From Actinoplanes sandaracinus (GTDB taxonomy: Bacteria; Actinomycetota; Actinomycetes; Mycobacteriales; Micromonosporaceae): DNA of 64,000 nt. Location: NCBI RefSeq assembly GCF_030009775.1, contig NZ_JASCTH010000010.1, positions 1 to 64,000 on the forward strand, written 5' to 3'. The position numbers and the translations under genes are program-made. Shown here piece by piece: positions 41,934 to 49,457 of the stretch. The stretch's first letter is position 1; every line of letters starts with the position of its first letter. The notes under the pieces were generated by a model. That model did no database searches. It was not told the origin of the DNA and saw nothing but the letters and a program-made list of their open reading frames with translations.

Positions 41934-41958
41934 TACCCGGTTCGGCGCCGGATAAGCC
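41934..41958 (-). promoter_or_regulatory. SigB/SigF-type promoter of the SDR gene
   Basis: Minus strand GCTT (41958-41955), 15-bp spacer, GGGTAG (41939-41934). Confidence 0.6.
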
Positions 41959-41998
41959 GATCGACATGACCGGCGTGCCCACGACTGCCCGGACACCC

Positions 41999-42027
41999 GC
42001 CTCCGGCGGAGCGGCTCCGCCGGAGGC
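41999..42027 (-). terminator. Very strong hairpin terminator after the DUF4383 gene
   Basis: A 13-bp perfect stem (GCCTCCGGCGGAG paired with CTCCGCCGGAGGC) and a 3-nt CGG loop, 12 bp beyond the DUF4383 stop. Confidence 0.85.
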
Positions 42028-42039
42028 AGGCTGTCGCGA

Positions 42040-42489
42040 TCACCGTGTGTCGCGGCGGCCCAGCGCCAGACCGAGCGCGATCATGCCGAGCCCCAGACCT
42101 AGGTGCAGCCAGTCGTCAGCCCCGTTGAGGGGTACGAAGTTGGCGGGGGTGTCCTGTCCGATGATCAGGCCGTACAGCCAGAGCAGCAGATAGACGGCCC
42201 CGCCGCCGACGAGGTAGGCGCGGGCCCCGGGCGCGCTGCGGGCGAGGCCGAGGCCCGCGGCTCCGAACAGGAGGTGGACGATGTTGTGCAGGATCGACAC
42301 CTGGAAGACCCCGAACAGGTACGCCTCGGAGTCGTGCCCCGCGAACATCATGTTGTCATAGCCGGTGGTGATGCCGGGAATGAAGCCCAGCACGCCGACC
42401 AGGAGAAACGTGGCTCCGACGGCGAGTGCGGCGGTGCGTACGGGACTGCGCGTCACGGCGACGCCCCGGGCTCCGGGATTGATGGTCAT
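42040..42489 (-). CDS. DUF4383 four-helix membrane protein
   Basis: A 149-residue membrane protein with helices at about 18-38, 62-82, 90-108 and 122-142. The segments LLVGVLGFIPGITTGYD, SEAYLFGVFQVSILHNIVHLLFG and NGADDWLHLGLGLGMIALG are typical of DUF4383, a family of unknown function frequent in actinomycetes and often stress induced. A GTTT-N15-GGGAAA promoter-like site lies about 30 bp upstream, placing it in the proposed sigma-STAS regulon. Confidence 0.9.
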   Translation of the reverse strand: MTINPGARGVAVTRSPVRTAALAVGATFLLVGVLGFIPGITTGYDNMMFAGHDSEAYLFGVFQVSILHNIVHLLFGAAGLGLARSAPGARAYLVGGGAVYLLLWLYGLIIGQDTPANFVPLNGADDWLHLGLGLGMIALGLALGRRDTR

Positions 42490-42518
42490 GGCAGGTCCCT
42501 TCTGGTGGATGGCCCCGG

Positions 42519-42543
42519 TTTCCCCGCGCCCCGGGCGGTAAAC
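42519..42543 (-). promoter_or_regulatory. SigB/SigF-type promoter of the DUF4383 gene
   Basis: Minus strand GTTT (42543-42540), 15-bp spacer, GGGAAA (42524-42519). Confidence 0.55.
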
Positions 42544-42637
42544 GAACCGGGTTGCACCGCACCCACCATCCCGGGCGCGGCACGGCGCCCGGGCGGAACG
42601 GAATCGGGCCGCCGGGCTGGCCGGCGACCCGATTCGG

Positions 42638-42745
42638 TCACTTCTTTTTCTTCTTCTTGCTCTTCTTTTTGTCCTTCTTGGACTTCTTGTCTTTCTTGTC
42701 TTTCTTTGGCTTGTCGTCCTTGTCCTTCTTTGATTTCTTCGCCAT
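42638..42745 (-). CDS. 35-residue lysine-rich mini-protein
   Basis: ATG at 42745, with GGGGAG 8 nt upstream, opens a 35-residue frame of which 23 residues are Lys and 6 Asp, in repeats of KKDK and KKS, ending in six lysines. The AAG/AAA-rich DNA stands out sharply from the GC-rich surroundings. The composition resembles the disordered lysine tails of histone-like proteins, so nucleic-acid or polyphosphate binding is a reasonable guess. There is no hydrophobic segment. It is too short for usual ORF callers. Confidence 0.65.
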   Translation of the reverse strand: MAKKSKKDKDDKPKKDKKDKKSKKDKKKSKKKKKK

Positions 42746-43062
42746 GACCAGTACTCCCCTCGGCGCTGGAACCACCGGAGGTCTGAGCCCCGGAGTCACT
42801 GAACGCCGGAAGCCCGGAAGACCGGGGTTCGGGGGCGTCGACGGCTCATCGGCCTCGGCCAGAGGTCAGACCGGGACCCGGCCAGAGGTCAGACCGGGAC
42901 CCTCCGGATGCGCTGCGTAAGCGATCGGTTCACTCAGCGTCGACTCTAGTCCGGTCGGGCAGGAGTTGTCCGCCGCAACCCGGCTCCCGGCTGGCGGCGG
43001 TGCCGCCTCGTGCCGAAGCCGTGGCTCAGGGCTCGGCGGGCGGATCAGGGCGGCCGTCGTCC
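42746..43062. other. Gene-free interval with a 23-bp tandem duplication
   Basis: No credible CDS. The only structure I see is a perfect tandem duplication of a 23-bp unit at 42857-42879 and 42880-42902, beginning GGCCAGAGGTCAG. Confidence 0.6.
42857..42902. repeat. Perfect 23-bp tandem duplication
   Basis: Two adjacent identical 23-bp copies starting GGCCAGAGGTCAG and ending GGGACCC. Confidence 0.9.
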
Positions 43063-43959
43063 CTACCCGGCCTTCACGCCGACAGCGTCGCCGGAGTGGG
43101 TGCCGGTCGGCTCGCCATAGCCGAGGATGCTCAGCAAATTGCCGGTGGCCTGCTGGAAAGCTTGGGCGATATCGTCGTCGAAATGGTTCTGCCAGTCGCC
43201 GGACTGGCCTTTGCGGTAGTGCGAGATCTCGCCGGCCTTCTTGCGGTCGTTCATCTTCGAGAAGCTGTACTTGTCGAGCAGCGTCTCCAGTTCCGGCAAC
43301 GGGATGCCGATTCCGCAATGGCGCATCAGCGCGTCCATCTCGGCCACCTGGTTCGCGCCGGTCAGGTCCTCGTAACGGACCAGGCGGATCGTCTCCGACG
43401 GCGGCGCCTCCACCCAGGAGCGAACCGTGTTGAACATGCCCTTCTTCGTCAGATGCTCGATGAGATAGAGCATCCCGTCCTTCTTCGACCGGTCCCGCAG
43501 GGCCGCCCGGACCTCCAGCACGTCACCCATCGGCGTGTGCGAGTCACGGGTCGAGAAGTAGCTGGAGACGAGCAGGTCACGCGGGTCCCGGTAGATGAAG
43601 AAGGTGCGGTGCGCGTCCGGCTTCGGCATCTTCAGGTAACGCTTGTACGGGAAGTACAGCGACAGCCCGATCCGGTCGGGCGGGCACACCCGTGGATCCT
43701 TCCACCCGTAGTAGCGCGGGTCATAGGTGGCCAGGCCGGAGTGGCGGTAGACGATCGGGTCGCTGAACACTGATTTGACCCACTGGCTCGCGGTCTTGCG
43801 GACCGCACAGTGATAGACGTTGACGAACTCGCAACGCTCGGCGACCGGGACGGTCAGCCGCAGTCTAGCGTTGTGTGCCTCCAGCAGCGCTCGGCGTGCC
43901 ATCACGCGCAGAGAATTCGGCGTGTGCTGCTTGGTGAACATCACCGTGCGATTGAACAT
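43063..43959 (-). CDS. Sulfotransferase-family protein
   Basis: A 298-residue PAPS-dependent sulfotransferase-like enzyme. The 5'-phosphosulfate loop is YHCAVRKTASQWVKSVF, a variant of PKSGTTW; the 3'-phosphate region is FFIYRDPRDLLVSSYFS; and the C-terminal cap motif RKGQSGDWQNHF matches RKG-x2-GDWKNHF. Acceptors could be lipids, carbohydrates or natural products. It stands alone between gene-free stretches. Codon use is less GC-extreme than that of neighbours. The open frame extends to 44010, but ATG 43959 after AAGGAATTGGA is preferred. Confidence 0.88.
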   Translation of the reverse strand: MFNRTVMFTKQHTPNSLRVMARRALLEAHNARLRLTVPVAERCEFVNVYHCAVRKTASQWVKSVFSDPIVYRHSGLATYDPRYYGWKDPRVCPPDRIGLSLYFPYKRYLKMPKPDAHRTFFIYRDPRDLLVSSYFSTRDSHTPMGDVLEVRAALRDRSKKDGMLYLIEHLTKKGMFNTVRSWVEAPPSETIRLVRYEDLTGANQVAEMDALMRHCGIGIPLPELETLLDKYSFSKMNDRKKAGEISHYRKGQSGDWQNHFDDDIAQAFQQATGNLLSILGYGEPTGTHSGDAVGVKAG

Positions 43960-44192
43960 CGTCAAAGTCCAATTCCTTGCCGGGCGGAACGACGCACCGT
44001 CGGCGCGCACGCCGTCGTGCGGTACAGCACTTTACAAGAACATCGACACCGTTACGAGAGTGTCTCGTGTACACCACGGCGACCGTGGCTGTGACGAGCC
44101 TTGGAACAACCTTTGTCCAGGTTCCCGGCCGTCACTACGTGAAGAGTCTCTACCAGCGCAAACGATCGTGAGGCCGACACGTGACGTGTGTC

Positions 44193-44222
44193 CGCGAAGC
44201 TGAACGAACTCACAGCTTCGCG
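44193..44222. terminator. Hairpin of unknown role
   Basis: CGCGAAGCTG (44193-44202) pairs perfectly with CAGCTTCGCG (44213-44222), 10-nt loop. No gene ends nearby, so it may not be a terminator. Confidence 0.35.
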
Positions 44223-44440
44223 AGTAATTCGAGATCATTAACAAGTTGGCAACGGTCTCCGGTCCGCGTCGCGGCCTAACGAAGATGAGATCGCGGCTAA
44301 CGAAGATGAGTCAGCAGGTGTCAAAGCGCTCGAACGCCTCAATGTCGGCGCGGTCAACGGTTTCGGGGGCGACGACGCTTACATCGCCCTCACAAGTCGG
44401 CAACGGCCGTCCCTGGGGCCGGAGTCGGCGATCAACGCGA

Positions 44441-44650
44441 GGACTTGCTCGCCGTGCGATCAGCGTGAGGACTTGCTCAGCGGAGGACTTGCTCAGTGTG
44501 AGGACTTGCTCGGGGTAGGGACTCGCTCGGGGTGGGAACTTGCTCAGTGTGAGGACTTGCTCGGGGTAGGGACTCGCTCGGGGTGGGAACTTGCTCAGCG
44601 TGAGGACTTGCTCGGGGTCGGGACTGCTCAGGGTCAGGACTTGCTGGCGG
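44441..44650. repeat. 17-bp-period tandem array with 51-bp superunit
   Basis: About twelve units of the type GGACTTGCTCGGGGTAG. Three variants (ending GGTAG, GGTGG and TGTGA) alternate to form 51-bp superunits at 44502-44552 and 44553-44603 that are almost identical. Confidence 0.9.
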
Positions 44651-44894
44651 AACTGGAGCGGACCCCGCCGTCGATGCGATGGCGCCGACTTGTCGGGGAG
44701 GAGATCCGGTGCTCGGCGGCGGGTCGGCCGGCGAGGCGGCATGCCCCGGCGCTCTCCAGGACGCCGATGAGGGGCAAGCGGGCGTCGATGGTTGCCCGGC
44801 CGAGCGTGCGGCTTGACGCGGCGCGGCACTTCTCCCCGACGACTGTTTCGGACTTGCGGCCGCTACGTTAGGCTGACCTCTAAGCCAGCGGGCC

Positions 44895-44906
44895 GAAAAG
44901 GTTTTC
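44895..44906. promoter_or_regulatory. LacI-type operator upstream of the second lacI gene
   Basis: GAAAAGGTTTTC, a palindromic GAAAA/TTTTC site 24 bp before the TTG start; probable autoregulation. Confidence 0.6.
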
Positions 44907-44930
44907 ATAAACGTCACGCGGGAGAAATTC

Positions 44931-45932
44931 TTGTCACGGGCCACTCTTCGCGACGTCGCCAAGCTCGCCGGGGTTTCGGTCGCCACCGCCTCGAAGGCGC
45001 TCAACGGCCAGCCGCAGGTTCGTGCCCAGACCAGGGAGCGCGTGGTCCGGGCAGCCGAGCAGCTCTCGTTCTCGCCCAACACGCTGGCGCAGGGCCTGAT
45101 CACCCAGCGTAGCGGTACGGTCGGGTTGTTGACGTCCGATTTGGAGGGCCGATTCTCGATTCCGATTCTGATGGGTGCGGAGGACGCGTTCGGTTCGGAT
45201 CAGACGTCGGTGTTCCTGTGTGATGCGCGGGGTGACGCCATCCGTGAGAAGCACCATCTGCGGGCGTTGTTGTCGCGGCGGGTCGATGGTCTGATCGTGG
45301 TGGGTGCCCGGCCGGATACGCGGTTGTCGTTGGGGGAGTTGCCGGTGCCGGTGGTGTATGCATATGCGCCGTCGGATGATCCGGCTGATCTGTCGTTGGT
45401 GACCGACAATGTCGGTGGTGGGCGGTTGGCGATCGATCATCTGATCAGATGCGGTCGTCGGCGGATCGCGCATATCACGGGGGATCCGGGGTACAGCGCG
45501 GCGCAGGATCGTGCGCGGGGTGCTGTGGAGCGTCTGGCGGAGGATGGTCTGGGGCTTGCCGGTGGTGAGGTGTGGTTCGGTATGTGGTCGGAGGCGTGGG
45601 GTCGTGGTGCGACGCGGATGCTGTTGGAGCGCACGCCTGAGGTGGACGCGATCTTCGCTGGCTCCGACGAGATAGCCCGTGGCGTCCTCGACGTCCTGCA
45701 CGAGGAACGCATCGAGGTGCCGTCCCGCGTCGCGGTGATCGGTTTCGACAACTGGTCGGTGCTGGCCGGAAACTCCCGCCCGCCGCTGACCACTATCGAC
45801 CTCAACCTGGAACACCTGGGCCGGATAGCAGCACAGCGCCTGTCCGCCGCGATGGACGGCGAGCCCGCCGCCGGCGTCGAGACCTTCCCCGTGCGCCTGA
45901 TCACCCGCGAGTCCACCGCCCCGCTGCGCTGA
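44931..45932 (+). CDS. LacI-family transcriptional regulator with mosaic codon usage
   Basis: A 333-residue LacI/GalR protein: helix-turn-helix TLRDVAKLAGVSVATASKALNG, hinge SPNTLAQGL, then an effector domain with VGLLTSDLEGRFSIPILMGAED and VIGFDNWSVLAGNSRPPLTTIDLN. The TTG start is set by GGGAG 6 nt upstream. From about 45115 to 45650 the third codon positions shift from C to T/G (many GGT, GTG, TTG, GAT), while both ends use C-ending codons as neighbours do. No sugar genes adjoin it; it stands between repeat-filled gene-free regions. Confidence 0.92.
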   Translation: MSRATLRDVAKLAGVSVATASKALNGQPQVRAQTRERVVRAAEQLSFSPNTLAQGLITQRSGTVGLLTSDLEGRFSIPILMGAEDAFGSDQTSVFLCDARGDAIREKHHLRALLSRRVDGLIVVGARPDTRLSLGELPVPVVYAYAPSDDPADLSLVTDNVGGGRLAIDHLIRCGRRRIAHITGDPGYSAAQDRARGAVERLAEDGLGLAGGEVWFGMWSEAWGRGATRMLLERTPEVDAIFAGSDEIARGVLDVLHEERIEVPSRVAVIGFDNWSVLAGNSRPPLTTIDLNLEHLGRIAAQRLSAAMDGEPAAGVETFPVRLITRESTAPLR

Positions 45933-45984
45933 CCAGCGGCCCCCGGCGCTCGCGAGCCCGCCCACCGGTCGCCGCCAGCGGCGC

Positions 45985-46151
45985 ACCCGGTCCGGCGGCG
46001 TACCCGGTCCGGCGGCGTACCCGGTCCGGCGGCGTACCCGGTCCGGCGGCGTACCCGGTCCGGCGGCGCACCCGGTCCAGCGGCGCACCCGGTCCAGCGG
46101 CGTGACCGTCTAGCGGCGTGACCGTTCAGCGGTGCGACCGTCCAGCGGCGC
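45985..46151. repeat. 17-bp-period tandem array
   Basis: Seven 17-bp units of ACCCGGTCCGGCGGCGT type followed by three diverged 16-bp units (GACCGTCCAGCGGCGC type). The array starts 53 bp after the lacI stop. Confidence 0.92.
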
Positions 46152-46307
46152 GTTCGCCAATGCGCAATGTTCGTCCCCTGTCCCCGCCGCTTCGATCTCG
46201 TGAGGTGCGGGTTAGGCCCGTTTTGCCAGGAACCGGACTCTGATCGACTGCTGTGGGGTTTGCGAGTGGCCGTTGCTGTAGGCGGGGTATAGGTCTGGTG
46301 CAGTTGC

Positions 46308-46348
46308 GACACCCGTTGTGGGTGTCGCCCACACCCACAACGGGTGTC
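46308..46348. repeat. Composite palindrome, copy 2
   Basis: The 18-bp arms GACACCCGTTGTGGGTGT and ACACCCACAACGGGTGTC are perfect complements around a 5-nt loop. The downstream flank GTTTG-GAGG is also shared with copy 1 at 24593. Confidence 0.92.
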
Positions 46349-47170
46349 GAGTTTGCTGAGGTGGTATACCGCCGGCCAGGCGCGAGGGCTACGGAAGGTG
46401 GGGGAGCGGAAGCGCGACCGGACTTCGATATCGCCCGTGGGGTGCGGATGGCGCGCTGTGCTCGCGGCCGTTCGCAAGGCTGCTGCGCAAAGTGGCCGCG
46501 CAGGGTGGCCGCGCAAGGCGGCTGCGCGGAGCCAGCGGCCAGAGGTCATGGCGTCCTTCGGCGGCGAAGCCCGTGGCGACCGGTCCATCCGACCAACGCT
46601 CATCGTGATGCTGAGGCTCATCGTATTCCTGCTGCCGGAGGTCATCAGGGGGCTGCTGGCGGTCTTGTGCCGGGTCGTTGGGCGCCGTATGGCTCTTCGG
46701 GGAGTTCGCCGGCGAGGCCAGACAATGTTGGAAGGCCGGTGCCGGAGCATGGCAGAGCGGGTGGCCCACGGTCCGGCCCGATCCGCCGGGCCTGACTTTG
46801 GGGCCCTGGGTTGGCCTGTGCCTGCCCGGTTTGACCTGGAGATCAGTCTGACACGGGCTCGGTCGGGCTTGGGTCCGGTCTGACCGGGCCCAGGTGACCC
46901 CGAGGGGCCAGCCGATCCGCTGGTGGGGTCCGTTCTGGGGCGGCGAGGTCTGGCCGGCATCAGGTGTATGGAGCGGTTGCCGTCCGGCGAGTGGGAAAGC
47001 CGTTTGGCGAAGCGAACGGATCGATGGTTCGGCTCCTCCTCCAGCTGGGACCGGCATCCTCAGCTTGCCCAGGCGGGGGACCCCCATTCTCAGGTTGCCC
47101 AGGCGGAACCACCATCCTCAGCAGGCCCAGGTGGGTCAGCTTGCTCAGTGGGCTTGACGGAGCCCGCGCT

Positions 47171-47362
47171 CAGCGGGCTTGACGGCGTCGGGGCTCAGTG
47201 GGCTTGGCGTTGTCAGCGGTCAGCGGGCTTGACGGCGTCGGGGCTCAGTGGGCTTGGCGTTGTCAGCGGTCAGCGGGCTTGACGGCGTCGGGGCTCAGTG
47301 GGCTTGGCGTTGTCAGCGGGCTTGACGGCGTCGGGGCTCAGTGGGCTTGGCGTTGTCAGCGG
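47171..47362. repeat. 50-bp-period tandem array running into the FAD/Rieske gene
   Basis: About four copies of a 50-bp unit made of two similar 25-bp halves (CAGCGGGCTTGACGGCGTCG... and CAGTGGGCTTGGCGTTGTCA...). The last copy overlaps the stop codon and final codons of the oxidoreductase gene. Confidence 0.9.
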
Positions 47363-48879
47363 TCCGTGGGCTTGGCGGGGTCAGCGGGCTCGGCGGGTAG
47401 TTGCTGGGGCTGGAGCGGCCTGGTGGCCGGTCCCTGGAGCACGGCGCCGTCGACGCCGAACCGGGAACCGTGGCAGGGGCACTCCCAGGTCGTCTCGGCC
47501 TGGTTGAAGTTGACGATGCAGCCCAGGTGGGTGCAGCGTGCCGCCACCGCGTGGGCGGCGCCCGTCTCGTCGCGGTAGACCGCCCACTGCTCGCCGCGGA
47601 CCCGCACCACGGCGCCGGTGCCGGGCTGGACGTCCGCGGGGGAGTCGGCGTGCGACGACTGTGCCCGGTCGCCCACGAAGTGGCCTACCGTTCTCGCCCC
47701 CAATTTGAGAATGGAACCGGCTTCGCGGACCGGGTTGAGCCGCCGCGGGTCGTAGAGACCCGTCCACGCCGGCTCGTCACCGGTGATCAGGGCGGCGAGC
47801 AACTGTCCCGCCATGACGCCGGTGCTCATGCCCCAGCCGCCGAAGCCGGTGGCGACGAAGACGTGGGACGTGGCGGGGTGGAAGCGGCCGATGAACGGCA
47901 CGTGGTCGGTCGTGGTGTTGTCCTGTGCGGCCCAGCGGTAGACGACCTCCGCGTGCGGGAAGCGCTCGCCGGTCCAGTCGATCAGCCGCCACCACTGCTC
48001 GGTGGCGTCGCCGGTGCCGGGGCTGAAGTGCTCGCCGGTGACGATGAGCAGGCGCTGTCCCTCGCGGTACGGCGCGGTGCGTACCGAACGGGTGTTGTGT
48101 TCCGGGGTGAGGTAGACGCCGCCGGGATCCTTTTCCGCGGGGATGGTCGCGGCGATCACCAGCTCACGGCGCGGTTCGAGACGGGCGAACGTCAGGGCCC
48201 GGTCGAAGACGGGGTAGTGGGTGGCGATCACGACCCGCCGGGCGGTGATCGTCCGCCCGCCCTCGGTGGTGACCGTGCACGGGTCACCGTCGTGCAGCCC
48301 GGTGGCCCGGGTGCGCTCGAAGATCAGTCCGCCGTTCCAGGTCAGGTCGGCGGCCAGCGCCAGCAGGTAGGACCGGGGATGGAACTGGGCCTGGTTCTCG
48401 ACCCGGACGGCGCCGGCGACCGGGAACGGCAGGCCGGTCTCGGTGACGAACGAGGCGGCCAGCCCGGCCTCGGCGGCGGCATCGGCCTCGGCGCGGATCC
48501 GGTCCAGCTGGTCCGGGGAGTCGGCCCAGGTGTACGCCGGAACCCGTTCCAGATCGCAGTCGGTGTTCAGCCGGGCCGCCACGTCGAAGACCCGTTCGAT
48601 CGCCTGTTGCTGCGAGGCGGCGTACAGGCGTGCCGCGTCGGTGTCGAAGGACTTGCGGATCCGCTGGTAGATGAGCGTGTGCAGGGCCGACAGCTTGGCC
48701 GTGGTGTTGCCGGTGACACCGGCCGCGATCCGGTCCGCCTCCACCAGGGCGACCGTCTGCCCGGCTTCGGTCAGTTCCCACGCGGTGCAGATCCCGGCGA
48801 TCCCCCCGCCGATCACGACCACGTCGACGTCCACGTCATCGGTGAGGACCGGGTAGGCCGTCGCCGATGTGGTGTCCAT
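47356..48879 (-). CDS. FAD-dependent oxidoreductase with C-terminal Rieske domain
   Basis: A 507-residue two-domain protein. The DAO-type FAD domain starts with VVVIGGGIAGICTAWELTEAG (Rossmann dinucleotide motif), has AAGVTGNTTAKLSALH for flavin binding, and closes with VATGFGGWGMSTG. The last 100 residues are a Rieske 2Fe-2S domain with the ligand boxes CTHLGC and CPCHGS. This PuuB-Rieske fusion is found in stress and osmoprotection loci of bacteria, and the substrate may be an amine. The extreme C-terminus is low-complexity PAEPADPAKPTDR encoded by repeat DNA. A perfect GTTT-N15-GGGTAG site lies upstream. ATG 48879 is the likeliest start. Confidence 0.92.
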   Translation of the reverse strand: MDTTSATAYPVLTDDVDVDVVVIGGGIAGICTAWELTEAGQTVALVEADRIAAGVTGNTTAKLSALHTLIYQRIRKSFDTDAARLYAASQQQAIERVFDVAARLNTDCDLERVPAYTWADSPDQLDRIRAEADAAAEAGLAASFVTETGLPFPVAGAVRVENQAQFHPRSYLLALAADLTWNGGLIFERTRATGLHDGDPCTVTTEGGRTITARRVVIATHYPVFDRALTFARLEPRRELVIAATIPAEKDPGGVYLTPEHNTRSVRTAPYREGQRLLIVTGEHFSPGTGDATEQWWRLIDWTGERFPHAEVVYRWAAQDNTTTDHVPFIGRFHPATSHVFVATGFGGWGMSTGVMAGQLLAALITGDEPAWTGLYDPRRLNPVREAGSILKLGARTVGHFVGDRAQSSHADSPADVQPGTGAVVRVRGEQWAVYRDETGAAHAVAARCTHLGCIVNFNQAETTWECPCHGSRFGVDGAVLQGPATRPLQPQQLPAEPADPAKPTDR

Positions 48880-48918
48880 CCAGTAGGACTCTTCAGAACC
48901 AGGCAGCATCGGCCTGCT

Positions 48919-48943
48919 CTACCCGGGCCGGGCGGCGGCAAAC
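48919..48943 (-). promoter_or_regulatory. SigB/SigF-type promoter of the FAD/Rieske gene
   Basis: Minus strand GTTT (48943-48940), 15-bp spacer, GGGTAG (48924-48919). Confidence 0.7.
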
Positions 48944-48979
48944 CCCACAGGGCCATCCGGGCCGCTTTCCGTGCGACCT

Positions 48980-49004
48980 GTTTAGCCGCGTCCTCCAGCG
49001 GTAC
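48980..49004 (+). promoter_or_regulatory. SigB/SigF-type promoter of the 49035 operon
   Basis: GTTT (48980-48983), 15-bp spacer, CGGTAC (48999-49004), 31 bp before the ATG. Confidence 0.5.
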
Positions 49005-49034
49005 CCGACTCGCATCGATTGAAGGGAGTGAGTC

Positions 49035-49457
49035 GTGAGTCGTACCGGAAAGGCTCTGTTGATCGTCGTGCCGCTCGCGGCCGGCGCCGCGGTGGCGGTG
49101 AAGCGCCGTCGCGCCGGAACGCCGGTGTCCCGGCGCAACCACGTGGTGACGGTGTACCGGCCGCTCTCGGAGCTGGAGTCGGCGCCGTTGCCCGGCACGC
49201 TGAAGGAGATCGCGGACGAGACGGAGATCAGCATGCGCCCGGCGCCCGGCGACCGGGGCACCGAGATCGCCGTACACATCCCCGAGGGTTCGAACGTGAG
49301 CGACGGCGATGTCCGCCGCGCCCTGCGGGAGACGCGGTCGTTGCTGGAGGCGGGGGACGTGCTGCTGCCGTCCGGGCCGCCGGCCACCGAGACGACGGCG
49401 CTCAACCGGCCGTTGCAGGCGGCGACCCGCCACGGCCGTGAGGGAGGCCTGCTGTGA
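49035..49457 (+). CDS. Small membrane-anchored protein preceding a zinc dehydrogenase
   Basis: A 140-residue protein with an N-terminal hydrophobic helix (ALLIVVPLAAGAAVAV) and basic KRRRAG stop-transfer. A soluble alpha/beta part follows, beginning NHVVTVYRPLSELE and containing ISMRPAPGDRGTEIAVHI and the helix VRRALRETRSLLEAGDVLLPSG. It looks like a reduced SRPBCC/cyclase-type domain carried on a membrane anchor. It overlaps the zinc dehydrogenase gene by 4 bp, so the two act together. Function unknown. Confidence 0.8.
   Translation: MSRTGKALLIVVPLAAGAAVAVKRRRAGTPVSRRNHVVTVYRPLSELESAPLPGTLKEIADETEISMRPAPGDRGTEIAVHIPEGSNVSDGDVRRALRETRSLLEAGDVLLPSGPPATETTALNRPLQAATRHGREGGLL

Larger units (their letters stand above)
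43960..44894. other. Gene-free interval, 0.9 kb
   Basis: Contains AT-richer DNA near 44000-44300, a 10-bp perfect hairpin (44193-44222), an 18-bp near-duplicate around CTAACGAAGATGAG (about 44274-44310) and the 17-bp-period array at 44441-44650. I see no gene. Confidence 0.7.
45933..47355. other. Gene-free interval, 1.4 kb, repeat-rich
   Basis: No ORF here has recognisable homology or consistent codon bias. It holds a 17-bp-period array (45985-46151), the second composite palindrome (46308-46348), short GTGGCCGCGCA-type repeats (about 46488-46545), roughly 28-bp repeats around CATCCTCAGCTTGCCCAGG (47051-47140) and the 50-bp-period array (47171-47362). Confidence 0.75.

Noticed and set aside
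42746..42790. A SigF-type promoter for the lysine-rich mini-gene
   Set aside because: A GGTT word is present but the spacing to GGGGAG is 10-14 bp and the start codon is too close; not counted with the seven sites.
42552..42920. A plus-strand Phe/Leu/Ser-rich membrane-like protein
   Set aside because: It is the antisense reading of the lysine-rich mini-gene; the minus strand has the ribosome-binding site and sensible start and stop.
44441..44650. A CRISPR-like periodic array
   Set aside because: Units are contiguous 17-mers without unique spacers and there are no cas genes; an ordinary tandem repeat.
46274..46290. A possible eighth SigF-type promoter (GGGGTATAG)
   Set aside because: No GTTT-like element lies 15 bp upstream and no gene follows.
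46389..47087. Open frames on both strands of the gene-free region
   Set aside because: No consistent codon bias, no homology that I recognise and interruption by repeats; treated as non-coding.
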